This document shows positions 1 through 8,133 of a DNA stretch of 64,000 nt, one piece after another. Each line of letters begins with the position of its first letter. Position 1 is the stretch's first letter. Under the pieces are notes generated by a model. It did not search any database and had not been told where the DNA came from. It worked only from the letters and a program-made list of their open reading frames with translations. Position numbers and translations under genes: made by a program. The stretch is from Cupriavidus sp. EM10 (GTDB taxonomy: Bacteria > Pseudomonadota > Gammaproteobacteria > Burkholderiales > Burkholderiaceae). The stretch is taken from positions 310,001 through 374,000 of the forward strand of contig NZ_CP076061.1 of the NCBI RefSeq assembly GCF_018729255.1, read 5' to 3'.

Positions 1-109
1 CTATCCCCTCGGTTGTATGTGGAGACCAATGCCAGTGCACGGCCCGCTTCGATGCCCACGACTATAGGGAGGGATAAGCGAACACTCAAACGCATTTATC
101 TGGTCGATT

Positions 110-1123
110 ATGCAGTTTGATCGCATAATGTCCGGCACTCATCCTCTGCGAATCGCTCGTGCCGTGAAACCGACCATCAAGCCCCTCTCCCACGTCAACC
201 TGAAGCTGCTGCAGACCTTCCTGCTCGTGGCAGAGTCCAATAGTTTCCGCACGGCGGCAGAGAAGTCCTTCCGCTCGCCGTCTGCCGTCAGCGCCCAGAT
301 CCGGATGCTCGAGGAGCAGTTGGGGGTCTCGCTGTTCCATCGGACCACACGCAATGTGCGACTGACTGCCGAGGGCGAGCAGTTGCTGGAATGTGCCCAG
401 AGAGCCTTGCTTGAAGTCGAAGCCGGATTGCGGAAGATCCAGGAATCGGCCGACATGCGACGTGGCCGGGTGTCTTTGTCTTGCTCGCCGACCGTCGCCG
501 AAACACGCCTGGCACGGGTGCTCGCCGCATTCGAGAAGGACTATCCCGGCATCGAGGTGTCCGTTCGAGAGCTAACATCGTCGGCATTGTTTGAAAGCGT
601 GCGCAAGCACGAGGTGGACTTCGGCATTGGCCCCTCCATCGAAACCAGCGAATTCAGCTTCGAGCCACTGATGGAGGACCCATTCTTTGCACTGGTCCCG
701 AAGCGGTTTATCACGACCGCGAAGCACTCGATCTCGCTGACGACGCTGACCAACATGCCACTGCTTCTGCTCAATCCGGCCACAGCCTTGCGCGGGATGC
801 TAGACGCTGCCCTGGAGGAAAAGCACCTGACCCTGACCACACGTTACGAGTTCGCTCAGGCGCAGACGCTAATCTCGATGGCCAGCGCCGGCTTGGGTGC
901 CGCCGTCCTGCCCAAAGTCGCATTGCCGCGGCGAATCGGATCCTCGATGCACGTGCTGCGCATCGTCAACCCGACACTGGTACGCCAGGTTAGCGTCATC
1001 ACCGTGCGAGGCCAGAAGCTGTCCCCAGCATCGATGAGACTCGTGCATTTGCTCAAGCAATTACTCCCCGATCCTGGCGAGCGCCGGGACTCCCGCAAGA
1101 CCGCAACACTCGTGGACGAGTAA
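110..1123 (+). CDS. LysR-family transcriptional regulator
   Basis: This is a full-length LysR-type regulator of 337 residues if the first ATG is used. The N-terminal winged helix-turn-helix lies at roughly residues 30-90 (NLKLLQTFLLVAE, then SAVSAQIRMLEEQLG), followed by a linker helix and a periplasmic-binding-like effector domain to the end. LysR proteins normally start within about 5 residues of the helix-turn-helix, so the 25-residue leader is suspicious. The ATG at 128 or a later alternative codon may be the true start, and no clear ribosome-binding site decides it. It reads in the same direction as the CoA-transferase/hydratase genes that follow 140 bases later, and it is the obvious candidate to control them. 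The effector is unknown; a C4/C5 dicarboxylate or its CoA ester is an inference from the neighbours. Confidence 0.9.
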   Translation: MQFDRIMSGTHPLRIARAVKPTIKPLSHVNLKLLQTFLLVAESNSFRTAAEKSFRSPSAVSAQIRMLEEQLGVSLFHRTTRNVRLTAEGEQLLECAQRALLEVEAGLRKIQESADMRRGRVSLSCSPTVAETRLARVLAAFEKDYPGIEVSVRELTSSALFESVRKHEVDFGIGPSIETSEFSFEPLMEDPFFALVPKRFITTAKHSISLTTLTNMPLLLLNPATALRGMLDAALEEKHLTLTTRYEFAQAQTLISMASAGLGAAVLPKVALPRRIGSSMHVLRIVNPTLVRQVSVITVRGQKLSPASMRLVHLLKQLLPDPGERRDSRKTATLVDE

Positions 1124-1155
1124 GGCGCCGTGCCTTCATTGTTCTCGAAAAATTC

Positions 1156-1181
1156 ACAATCGAGTAGATAAGTTCGATTGT
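1156..1181. promoter_or_regulatory. Operator-like inverted repeat upstream of the CaiB-hydratase operon
   Basis: Perfect 8-base arms ACAATCGA (1156-1163) and TCGATTGT (1174-1181) are separated by 10 bases. The repeat lies in the gap between the LysR gene and the CoA-transferase gene, about 80 bases upstream of the latter's start. Position and symmetry fit a regulator binding site; which protein binds is not known. Confidence 0.5.
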
Positions 1182-1263
1182 TGGGCCGAAGCTTCATCGC
1201 TAGAGTGCCTCCCATTGAGTGCCGTCCGCCAATAGCGGCCGACAACATATGAGGAGACATGGC

Positions 1264-2505
1264 ATGGGTTTTCAGTTGCTGCAGGGCCTTCGCGTGATCG
1301 AAAGCTCGGCATTCATCGCCGCCCCTCTGGCAGGCATGACGCTGGCGCAGTCGGGGGCCGACGTCATTCGCATCGACTTGCCAGGTGGTGGTATCGACTA
1401 TCGTCGCCTTCCGCTGGCGCCGGCGGGCAGAAGCCTTTACTGGACGGGGCTGAACAAGGGCAAGCGCTCGCTGGCCGTGGACATCCGGCGCCCGGAAGGT
1501 CGTGAGTTGGTGCGACAACTCGTGACGAGCGGTGACGAGCAAGGCGGTGTGCTACTCACGAACCTCGGTTCCGCATGGCTCTCGCACGCATCATTGGCCG
1601 CCCAGCGCCCCGATCTCATCACCTGCACGATCGAAGGCAATTCCGACGGCTCGACCGCTGTCGACTACACGGTGAATTGCGCCACGGGACTACCGACGAT
1701 TACCGGCAATGGATCCGTGGCTGCGCCGGTCAATCATGTATTGCCAGCGTGGGACATCGCCTGCGCCTATCAGGCAGCCTTTGCACTCGTTGCTGCGGTG
1801 TCAGGACGGCGCATAAATGGAGTCGGTGCAGAACTGCGCATCGCCCTCTCCGATATCGCATTCTCGCTCGTCTCCCACTTGGGAATGACTGCCGAAGCAG
1901 AGTTGCTCGACGCAGACCGGCAGTCCACCGGCAACTATCTCTACGGTGCTTTCGGGCGCGACTTTGGCACCTGCGATGGTCGCCGCGTCTTCGTTGCCGC
2001 GATTTCGCTGAACCAGTGGAAGAACCTGGTCTCTGCTTGCGACATTGCCGCGGAGGTCGGGCTGCTTGAAAGGGAGCTGGACGCGGATTTCTCCAATGAG
2101 GTCCACCGCTACCGCGCCAGTCATCGCATCGCCGCGCATGTCGAGCAATGGATCACCTCGCGGAGCTACCAGGCCGTAGCTAAGGTATTCGATACGCATG
2201 GCGTGTGCTGGGGCCCTTACCAGACTATGCGGGAAGCGTTACGCCACGATGCACGTCTCAGTGAGGCGAATCCCATCTTTTCCCGTATCGAGACTGCTGG
2301 CGTTGGCAATCACCTCGCTGCGGGCAGCGCCGTTCGTATCGAAGGACATGCCGGTAGCCACATCGAACCCGCTCCGCTGGTCGGCCAACACACGGACGAG
2401 ATCCTGCTCGACGTACTGGGACTGGACTCGGCGATGCTAGGCAGACTGCACGATGCGGGCATTGTCTGCGGCGCCGAAACGCCAGCGGAATGCTCCGTGG
2501 ACTAA
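1264..2505 (+). CDS. CaiB/BaiF (family III) CoA-transferase
   Basis: A class III CoA-transferase of 413 residues, moving CoA between an acyl-CoA donor and a carboxylic acid in the cytoplasm. The start at ATG 1264 is preferred over upstream ATGs because GAGGAG lies 8 bases before it and the family N-terminus (LQGLRVIESSAFIAAPLAG) begins directly after. The family catalytic aspartate fits the Asp at about residue 134 (AVDYTVNCATGLP). The next gene begins 9 bases after its stop and encodes mesaconyl-CoA hydratase, so a role as a mesaconate, methylmalate or succinyl/mesaconyl CoA-transferase is a reasonable inference. The family cannot be assigned a substrate from sequence alone. The protein is less typical than many CaiB members around the catalytic loop. 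Confidence 0.85.
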   Translation: MGFQLLQGLRVIESSAFIAAPLAGMTLAQSGADVIRIDLPGGGIDYRRLPLAPAGRSLYWTGLNKGKRSLAVDIRRPEGRELVRQLVTSGDEQGGVLLTNLGSAWLSHASLAAQRPDLITCTIEGNSDGSTAVDYTVNCATGLPTITGNGSVAAPVNHVLPAWDIACAYQAAFALVAAVSGRRINGVGAELRIALSDIAFSLVSHLGMTAEAELLDADRQSTGNYLYGAFGRDFGTCDGRRVFVAAISLNQWKNLVSACDIAAEVGLLERELDADFSNEVHRYRASHRIAAHVEQWITSRSYQAVAKVFDTHGVCWGPYQTMREALRHDARLSEANPIFSRIETAGVGNHLAAGSAVRIEGHAGSHIEPAPLVGQHTDEILLDVLGLDSAMLGRLHDAGIVCGAETPAECSVD

Positions 2506-2514
2506 GGCGCAACC

Positions 2515-3612
2515 ATGACCACCAGAATCCGATCCGGCAATTTCTTCGAAGACTTCCATCTGGGGCAAGTCATTCGCCACGGCACGCCGCGTACTGTCAC
2601 CGAGGCCGATGCGTCGCTCTACATCGCCCTGACGGGTGCGCGACATCTCGCCCACTCCGCGCACACGGCGGCTCGTCTCCTGGGCTATGAGAATCGCCCA
2701 CTCGATGATCTGCTCGTCTTCAATATTGCATTCGGCAAAACAGTACCGGACATTTCGCTCAACGCCGTAGCGAACCTTGGCTACGCCGAGCTTCGCTTCG
2801 TCACACCTGCGTTCTCCGGGGATACTCTACGCAGCGAAAGTGTTGTCATCGGATTGAAGGAGAACTCGAGTCGCAAGTCCGGCATCGTGTACGTGCGGTC
2901 TACCTGCTACAACCAGCATGATCAAGTCGTGCTCAGTTGGGTGCGTTGGGTGATGGTCCACAAGCGGCTGGCCGATTCGGCGGCGGCAGAACTGCACGTC
3001 CCGGTGCTCGCCGCACTCGCGCCCATCGAAAGAACCCTCGTAGCGCCGCTCATCGCCTCCGCTGACAGCCTTGACGAGTGGTGTGACATGTCAGGCGCCG
3101 AGGATCTCTGGGATGACTACCTGGTGGGCGACCGCATCAACCATCCTTCTGGCATGACATTGGAAGAGGCGGACCACATGCTGGCGACTCGTCTGTACCA
3201 GAACAATGCCCGCGCCCACTTCGACGCACTGGCGATGCGCGACGCCGGTGTGGGGCAACGTTTGATCTACGGCGGTCACGTCATGTCGGTGTGCCGCGCC
3301 CTGTCTTATGACGGTCTCGAGAACGTGATCGGCGTCATCGGGATCAATGCAGGGAGCCACACCTCGCCGTCGCTGGCGGGCGACACGCTTTACGCCTACA
3401 CGGAAGTGATTGACAAACGAAAGCTGCCAGGCCGACACGACATCGGCGTACTACGCCTGCGTTTGGTAGGCCTCAAAAACACCCCCGCGCAGGACGTGGC
3501 ATCGGCCTCCCAGACGATCAATGGCGTCTTGGAGTATCACTCCGCCGTCGTCCTGGATTTGGACTACACGGTCCTGATGCCACGGCGCTGGCAGAACCGA
3601 AACCAAGGCTAA
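2515..3612 (+). CDS. mch: Mesaconyl-CoA hydratase (beta-methylmalyl-CoA dehydratase), two MaoC-like domains
   Basis: A protein of 365 residues with two hot-dog (MaoC-like) domains, at about residues 8-165 and 190-360. It resembles from memory the Mch of Rhodobacter and Chloroflexus: NFFEDFHLGQ at the N-terminus, FGKTVPDISLNAVANLGYA in domain 1, LWDDYLVGDRINHPSGMTLE and RLYQNNARAHFD in domain 2, and VVLDLDYTVLMPRRW at the C-terminus. Mch interconverts 2-methylfumaryl (mesaconyl)-C1-CoA and (2R,3S)-beta-methylmalyl-CoA in the ethylmalonyl-CoA pathway and the 3-hydroxypropionate bicycle. Here it sits 9 bases after a CaiB-type CoA-transferase and before a TctC receptor, so it belongs to an operon for uptake and activation of a C5 acid. 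The ethylmalonyl-CoA pathway genes ccr and mcd are not in this window. Confidence 0.82.
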   Translation: MTTRIRSGNFFEDFHLGQVIRHGTPRTVTEADASLYIALTGARHLAHSAHTAARLLGYENRPLDDLLVFNIAFGKTVPDISLNAVANLGYAELRFVTPAFSGDTLRSESVVIGLKENSSRKSGIVYVRSTCYNQHDQVVLSWVRWVMVHKRLADSAAAELHVPVLAALAPIERTLVAPLIASADSLDEWCDMSGAEDLWDDYLVGDRINHPSGMTLEEADHMLATRLYQNNARAHFDALAMRDAGVGQRLIYGGHVMSVCRALSYDGLENVIGVIGINAGSHTSPSLAGDTLYAYTEVIDKRKLPGRHDIGVLRLRLVGLKNTPAQDVASASQTINGVLEYHSAVVLDLDYTVLMPRRWQNRNQG

Positions 3613-3670
3613 ACGCACGTTGAAACGCGCCAAAGTAGTGGGCGCATAAACACTACAACTGGAGACAAGA

Positions 3671-4642
3671 ATGTTGCGAATCATGTTGGCCGGCACCGGC
3701 CTGGCGGTAGCCTCGATGGCCGTTGGCGTTCAAGCTGCAGGCCCTTACCCGGATCGACCGGTAAAGGTAATTGTTCCCTGGCCGGCCGGCCAAGCCACCG
3801 ATGCCGCGACGCGTGCCGTGGCTGACATCCTCTCGCAAAAGCTCGGACAGCCTTTCGTCGTCGACAATCGCGCCGGAGCAGGTGGCGCGATCGGATCGGA
3901 TGCCGCAGCTCGCTCCACGCCTGACGGTTATACCCTGCTGGCGGGATCCACTGGAGCGACAACGATCAATCCCCTGATCACCAAGACCAACTACAGCGCA
4001 AGCAGCTTCAAGCCGGTAGGCGTCATCGCAACCGTTCCGTACGTGCTGGTAAGCTCTTCCCAATTTCCTGCCAAGGACGCACGCGCCTTGATCGCCGAGC
4101 TGCGGGCACACCCCGGCAAATATACCTTCGCCTCCTCCGGGAGCGGCTCGATTGGTCACCTGACTGCCGAATTGTTCCTCGCCAGCACTGGCGTCAAGGC
4201 GTCCCATGTTCCCTATAAGGGCAGCGGTCCCGCGCTCGTTGACGTGATGGCTGGCCGGGTAGACTTCATGTTCGACTCGGTGACCTCTATCCTGCCGCAC
4301 CTGAAGGCCGGCCGGATCCACGTCTATGGCCTCTCGTCGGCAACGCGTAGCGCATCGATGCCCGACGTGCCGACTCTCGCTGAAGTGACCGATCTCAAGA
4401 CCTTCGACCTGTCAGCATGGATCGGCCTCCTGGCGCCGGCCGGCACGCCAGACGCCGTAGTCGCCACGCTGAACAAGCAGCTTCAGGCAGTGGTCAATAC
4501 GGCAGACGTGAAGCGTCGGTATCTGACTATCGGCGTCGAGACGCCCGCCGACACGGCCGCCGCCAGCATGTTGAAGGTCATGGGCAACGAGCAAACTCGT
4601 CTGCAAGCGCTGATCAAGCAGGCCAATATCAAAGTCGACTGA
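3671..4642 (+). CDS. Bug/TctC family tripartite tricarboxylate transporter substrate-binding protein
   Basis: A periplasmic solute receptor of 323 residues. It has an N-terminal signal peptide (MLRIMLAGTGLAVASMAVG, cleavage near VQA-AGPYPDRPV). The usual Bug elements follow: the P-x-x-AGQATD ligand loop near residue 38, a DNRAGAGGAIGSDAAA segment, SSGSGSIGHLTAELF and a VPYKGSGPAL loop. Bug proteins bind carboxylates or other small polar ligands, often with a TctAB membrane complex, which is not encoded here. It follows the hydratase gene by about 60 bases and precedes a hydroxyacid dehydrogenase, so its ligand is probably the acid metabolised by this operon. Confidence 0.93.
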   Translation: MLRIMLAGTGLAVASMAVGVQAAGPYPDRPVKVIVPWPAGQATDAATRAVADILSQKLGQPFVVDNRAGAGGAIGSDAAARSTPDGYTLLAGSTGATTINPLITKTNYSASSFKPVGVIATVPYVLVSSSQFPAKDARALIAELRAHPGKYTFASSGSGSIGHLTAELFLASTGVKASHVPYKGSGPALVDVMAGRVDFMFDSVTSILPHLKAGRIHVYGLSSATRSASMPDVPTLAEVTDLKTFDLSAWIGLLAPAGTPDAVVATLNKQLQAVVNTADVKRRYLTIGVETPADTAAASMLKVMGNEQTRLQALIKQANIKVD

Positions 4643-4858
4643 ACGCCGCCCTGTAGGGCGTGGTGCCAGACCTCTTGCGCCACGCCTTCCCGTCCGCGCG
4701 CCCCCACGCCAGCATCGCCCTGAGCGACGGCATCCATCACATTCATTGATAGCGGCATTAAGAATCCGCATTTCAGAACTGCGCGATAGGCTGCTACGAT
4801 CGAAAGCCTGCGCGGCGAGCCAAGGGGGACGCCGTCCATATGGCATTTTTTGGGGGAA

Positions 4859-5785
4859 ATGCGAGTGAAGACGTTGGTCAAGATCGGGGACTTTGGCGAA
4901 CCACTCCAGTCCATGGTCGATCGCGAATTCCACTGCCTTTCGCCTGCGGAAGCCTTCGCGGACACAATGGCTGCAGGACGTGTCGAGGGCATCCTCACCC
5001 GCAGCAACTGCAAGATCTCCCCGGACCTCCTTGACCGCTTTCCCGCGCTGCGCATCATCGCGACCTCCGGCGTCGGCTACGATGGCATTCCCGTTCGCGA
5101 TGCAGCCGCTCGCGGCATTGTGGTCACCAATACACCTGGAGTACTGGACAACGCAGTGTGTGAGCTGGGCATGGCGCTTCTGCTCGGCCTCCTGCGGGAC
5201 ATTCCCCATGGCGACCGCTTCGTCCGGAACGGTGACTGGACGAATGCCTCGTTTCCATTGACCACCAACCTGCACGGCATGCGGGTGGGCATCGTCGGAT
5301 TGGGTCGCATAGGCGAAGGCATGGCGCGGCGGCTGGAGCCGTTTGGCGTCAAGATCGCCTACACATCACGCGCTGCGCGCGCCGTTTCCTACGAGTACTT
5401 CGATTCGCCGCTCACGCTGGCCCGTCAGTCGGATGCGCTCATTCTTTGTTGCGCGGGGGGCGAGGAGACGCACCATCTCGTTGATGAGCGCGTCCTCGAT
5501 GCCCTGAGCGGCGGGTGGCTGATCAACATCGCACGCGGCAGTGTTGTCGATGAAGCAGCACTATGCCGTGCCTTACGTAGCGGATCGCTACGTGGTGCCG
5601 CGCTGGATGTGTTCGAGGAAGAGCCGCTGAGCGCCTCGCCGCTACGCTCCCTACCCAACGTCGTGTTGTCGCCCCATCGCGCTTCGGCTACGCTGCAAAC
5701 GCGCTCCGCAATGCTACGGATGGCACTGGATAATCTGCACGCAGTTCTGGCGGGAGGCACACCGCTGAGCATCGTCAAATTGTAG
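4859..5785 (+). CDS. D-isomer-specific 2-hydroxyacid dehydrogenase (glyoxylate/hydroxypyruvate reductase type)
   Basis: A cytoplasmic NAD(P)-dependent oxidoreductase of 308 residues from ATG 4859, which has a G-rich AGGGGGAA-like ribosome-binding stretch just upstream. The Rossmann motif GLGRIGEGMARRL lies near residue 145 and is followed at the end of the next strand by TSR. Residues Ser-Arg at that point usually favour NADPH, as in glyoxylate/hydroxypyruvate reductases. The catalytic Arg (NIARGSVVDE), Glu (DVFEEEPL) and His (LSPHRASAT) are all visible. It is the last gene of the plus-strand LysR-CaiB-Mch-TctC cluster. Reduction of glyoxylate, or oxidation of a 2-hydroxyacid taken up by the receptor, would fit the neighbourhood, but the substrate is inferred. 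Confidence 0.88.
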   Translation: MRVKTLVKIGDFGEPLQSMVDREFHCLSPAEAFADTMAAGRVEGILTRSNCKISPDLLDRFPALRIIATSGVGYDGIPVRDAAARGIVVTNTPGVLDNAVCELGMALLLGLLRDIPHGDRFVRNGDWTNASFPLTTNLHGMRVGIVGLGRIGEGMARRLEPFGVKIAYTSRAARAVSYEYFDSPLTLARQSDALILCCAGGEETHHLVDERVLDALSGGWLINIARGSVVDEAALCRALRSGSLRGAALDVFEEEPLSASPLRSLPNVVLSPHRASATLQTRSAMLRMALDNLHAVLAGGTPLSIVKL

Positions 5786-5849
5786 AACGGAGCGACCGAC
5801 AGTCGCCCCTCCCCTCCCCCCAAAGGTTGGGATTCTTTCGACTGCCGTC

Positions 5850-5884
5850 AAAAAAAAATCGACCCGCACCTACCGCGGGTCGAT
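5850..5884 (-). terminator. Rho-independent terminator of the acyl-CoA dehydrogenase operon
   Basis: Perfect 10-base arms ATCGACCCGC/GCGGGTCGAT with a 7-base loop are followed on the minus strand by a run of nine T. It lies 30 bases past the acyl-CoA dehydrogenase stop codon. Confidence 0.88.
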
Positions 5885-5914
5885 AAAGGATCCCAGGAGA
5901 GATCCCGCTTTGGA

Positions 5915-7075
5915 TTAGAACGAACGCGGCATGCCCAAGCAGTGCTCGCCGACGTAGGAAAGAATCAGGTTGGTGGAAATCGGCGCCACTTGGTACAGAC
6001 GGGTTTCCCGGAACTTGCGTTCCACGTCGTATTCGGCCGCGAATCCAAATCCGCCGTGATACTGCAGACAAGCATTGGCTGCTTCCCACGACGCATCCGC
6101 CGCCAGCATCTTTGCCATATTGGCTTCCGCACCACACTGCTGGTGGGCATCGAACAGGCTGGCTGCCTTGAAGCGCATCAGGCTTGCGGCCTCAACGTTG
6201 ACGTACGCCTTTGCGATCGGGAACTGCACTCCCTGGTTCTGTCCAATCGGCCGGCCGAACACCACACGCTCGTTGACGTACTTGGTCACCTTGTCGATAA
6301 ACCAGTAGCCGTCCCCGATACACTCGGCGGCAATCAGCGTACGTTCGGCGTTCAGACCATCCAGGATGTACTTGAAGCCCTTGCCCTCCTCGCCGATCAG
6401 ATTCTCAGCCGGGATCTCGAGGTTGTCGAAGAAGAGCTCGTTGGTCTCATGGTTGACCATGTTGATGATTGGCTGGACGGTCAGGCCGTTGCCGATCGCG
6501 TCGCGCAGGTCAACCACAAAAATGGACATCCCTTCGGACTTCTTCTTCACCTGGTCCAGTGGCGTCGTACGGGCCAGCAGAATCATCAGATCGGAATGCT
6601 GGACGCGCGAAATCCACACCTTCTGGCCGTTGATCACATACTTGTCGCCCTTGCGCACGGCCGTGGTCTTGATCTTCGTGGTGTCCGTACCCGTGGTGGG
6701 TTCGGTGACGGCCATCGATTGCAGGCGCAGGTCGCCACTGGCGATCTTCGGCAGGTAGAGCTTCTTTTGTTCCACCGAACCGTGACGCAGCAATGTTCCC
6801 ATGTTGTACATCTGCCCGTGGCACGCGCCCGAGTTGCCCCCCGCACGATTGATTTCCTCCATGATCACCGATGCCTGGGTCAGTCCCAGTCCGGAGCCGC
6901 CGTACTCTTCCGGAATCAGTGCGGCGAGCCAGCCGGCCTTGGTCAGCGCATTCACGAACTCCTCGGGGTATCCCCGGGCCTCGTCAATCTTGCGGAAATA
7001 CTCCGCCGAAAACTCGCCGCAAAGGTCACGGATGGCCTCACGGATTTCCTGGTATTCATCGACTCGGTTCAGCAC
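5915..7075 (-). CDS. Acyl-CoA dehydrogenase family protein
   Basis: A flavin-dependent acyl-CoA dehydrogenase of 386 residues. The start chosen is GTG at 7075, with GGAGAC upstream and 17 bases after the stop of the upstream hydratase gene; longer readings run through that gene. The FAD/substrate segments MAVTEPTTGTDTTKIKTTA and WISRVQHSDL and the C-terminal YHGGFGFAAEYDVERKFRE are present. The usual C-terminal catalytic Glu (the EGT of medium-chain enzymes) is absent: the matching stretch reads LYQVAPISTN. A Glu in LNAERTLIAAE aligns by context with the helix-G Glu of isovaleryl-CoA dehydrogenase, so the base may have moved. The gene is co-transcribed with a MaoC/HTD2 hydratase, an arrangement also known beside the itaconate (ict-ich-ccl) locus of Pseudomonas aeruginosa. 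Confidence 0.9.
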   Translation of the reverse strand: MLNRVDEYQEIREAIRDLCGEFSAEYFRKIDEARGYPEEFVNALTKAGWLAALIPEEYGGSGLGLTQASVIMEEINRAGGNSGACHGQMYNMGTLLRHGSVEQKKLYLPKIASGDLRLQSMAVTEPTTGTDTTKIKTTAVRKGDKYVINGQKVWISRVQHSDLMILLARTTPLDQVKKKSEGMSIFVVDLRDAIGNGLTVQPIINMVNHETNELFFDNLEIPAENLIGEEGKGFKYILDGLNAERTLIAAECIGDGYWFIDKVTKYVNERVVFGRPIGQNQGVQFPIAKAYVNVEAASLMRFKAASLFDAHQQCGAEANMAKMLAADASWEAANACLQYHGGFGFAAEYDVERKFRETRLYQVAPISTNLILSYVGEHCLGMPRSF

Positions 7076-7092
7076 AGCAGGTCTCCAAATTA

Positions 7093-7941
7093 TTAGTTGA
7101 GCTCGGCAGTCGCGCTCATGGCCAATGCACCGTCTTCGTGACGGATCCACAGATCGACGGCCTTGCCGTCCGGCTTGCGCTTGCCGCAAACGTAGATTTT
7201 CTGGGGCGTGAATGTCGGACGCACCCCGCGAAAGGAAAAACTTCTTACCGTCGCATCTGGCAGATGCTTGCGGACCAATTCCAGCAAGAGCATGGCTTGC
7301 AATGGACCGTGCACCACCAGGTTCGGATAGTGCTCTTCAGCCGTCGCGTACGGTTTATCGAAGTGGATACGATGGCCATTGAAGGTCAGCGCTGAGAATC
7401 GGAACAGCAGAACCGGATCCGTTACCACCTCCTGCACCCACTCCTCATCCGACGGCGCGGGCATGGGCTCCGGCGATGGCGCTCCCGGGCCCGCAGCCTC
7501 GCGATACACGATGTCCTGTTCTTCGGAGATTGCCAGCCCGGAAGGCCCGTGATACTTGTGCTCGACCTTTACGAACGCGAGCGTGCCAGTGCGTCCCGTC
7601 TTCGCCGAAACATCCAATACGGTCGAAACTTTGGACACTAGCTCGCCGACTCGCAGGGGCGCGTGGAATTGCAGGCGACTGCCCGCCCACATCCGGCGCG
7701 GCAGCGGCACCGGAGGCAGGAAACCACCCCGACTGGGGTGGCCGTCGGCACCAACCTCGGATTGGCGATGCGTGGGAAGGAAGTACAGCCAGTGCCACAG
7801 GGGCGGGATGGCATCGCCGCGGCGGGGCACCGCGTCCTCGTAGTCAAGCGTTGCGCCAAGGGCGACCACCGGGTATGCGGTGATTTCGTCCTGACCCTCA
7901 TTGGTCCTGCCGACCCATTCCTTCAACTTCGCGACGTCCAT
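7093..7941 (-). CDS. MaoC/HTD2-type hydratase with FAS1-like dehydratase domain (mesaconyl-C4-CoA or itaconyl-CoA hydratase-like)
   Basis: A protein of 282 residues belonging to the group that includes mesaconyl-C4-CoA hydratase (Meh) of Chloroflexus and itaconyl-CoA hydratase (Ich/RipB) of pathogens. The N-terminal half is the FAS1-like hot-dog (PLWHWLYFLPTHRQSEVGADGHP, then RRMWAGSRLQFHAPLRVG). The C-terminal half carries the active-site block LTFNGHRIHFDKPYA plus EHYPNLVVHGPLQAMLL. Meh and Ich both lead to citramalyl-CoA, which a CitE-type lyase splits to acetyl-CoA and pyruvate; such a lyase gene lies at 14.0-14.8 kb. It is the first gene of a two-gene operon with the acyl-CoA dehydrogenase, transcribed away from an AraC-type regulator. 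An inverted repeat and a motif shared with the 16.3 kb promoter lie directly upstream. Confidence 0.85.
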   Translation of the reverse strand: MDVAKLKEWVGRTNEGQDEITAYPVVALGATLDYEDAVPRRGDAIPPLWHWLYFLPTHRQSEVGADGHPSRGGFLPPVPLPRRMWAGSRLQFHAPLRVGELVSKVSTVLDVSAKTGRTGTLAFVKVEHKYHGPSGLAISEEQDIVYREAAGPGAPSPEPMPAPSDEEWVQEVVTDPVLLFRFSALTFNGHRIHFDKPYATAEEHYPNLVVHGPLQAMLLLELVRKHLPDATVRSFSFRGVRPTFTPQKIYVCGKRKPDGKAVDLWIRHEDGALAMSATAELN

Positions 7942-7984
7942 CTTCTCTGGTCTCCAAACTAGGCTTCCACTATGCCCGCTAGCC

Positions 7985-8014
7985 CGTTCAGAACCAATTC
8001 GAAAGTTCTGAACG
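7985..8014. promoter_or_regulatory. Operator-like inverted repeat upstream of the MaoC-acyl-CoA dehydrogenase operon
   Basis: Perfect 10-base arms CGTTCAGAAC (7985-7994) and GTTCTGAACG (8005-8014) are separated by 10 bases. The repeat is 44 bases upstream of the hydratase start and within the 190-base divergent gap to the AraC-type gene. Length and spacing suggest a dimeric regulator site. Confidence 0.6.
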
Positions 8015-8015
8015 A

Positions 8016-8035
8016 GCCATTCGTCTCAACAGAAA
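8016..8035. promoter_or_regulatory. Promoter motif shared with position 16280 (copy 1)
   Basis: GCCATTCGTCT, five variable bases, then GAAA. The same 11-base core, spacing and GAAA recur at 16280-16299, upstream of the CaiB-CitE-pyruvate carboxylase operon. This suggests that one regulator, perhaps the LysR protein starting at 16394, serves both promoters. Confidence 0.45.
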
Positions 8036-8133
8036 GCACCTGAAATATCCGAACACGGCATTCGGAAGAAACGGATTTACGCTCGTCGTCTGAAGCCCCA
8101 GCATGTCACCACGACAACGCAAGCCGCCGTCCC

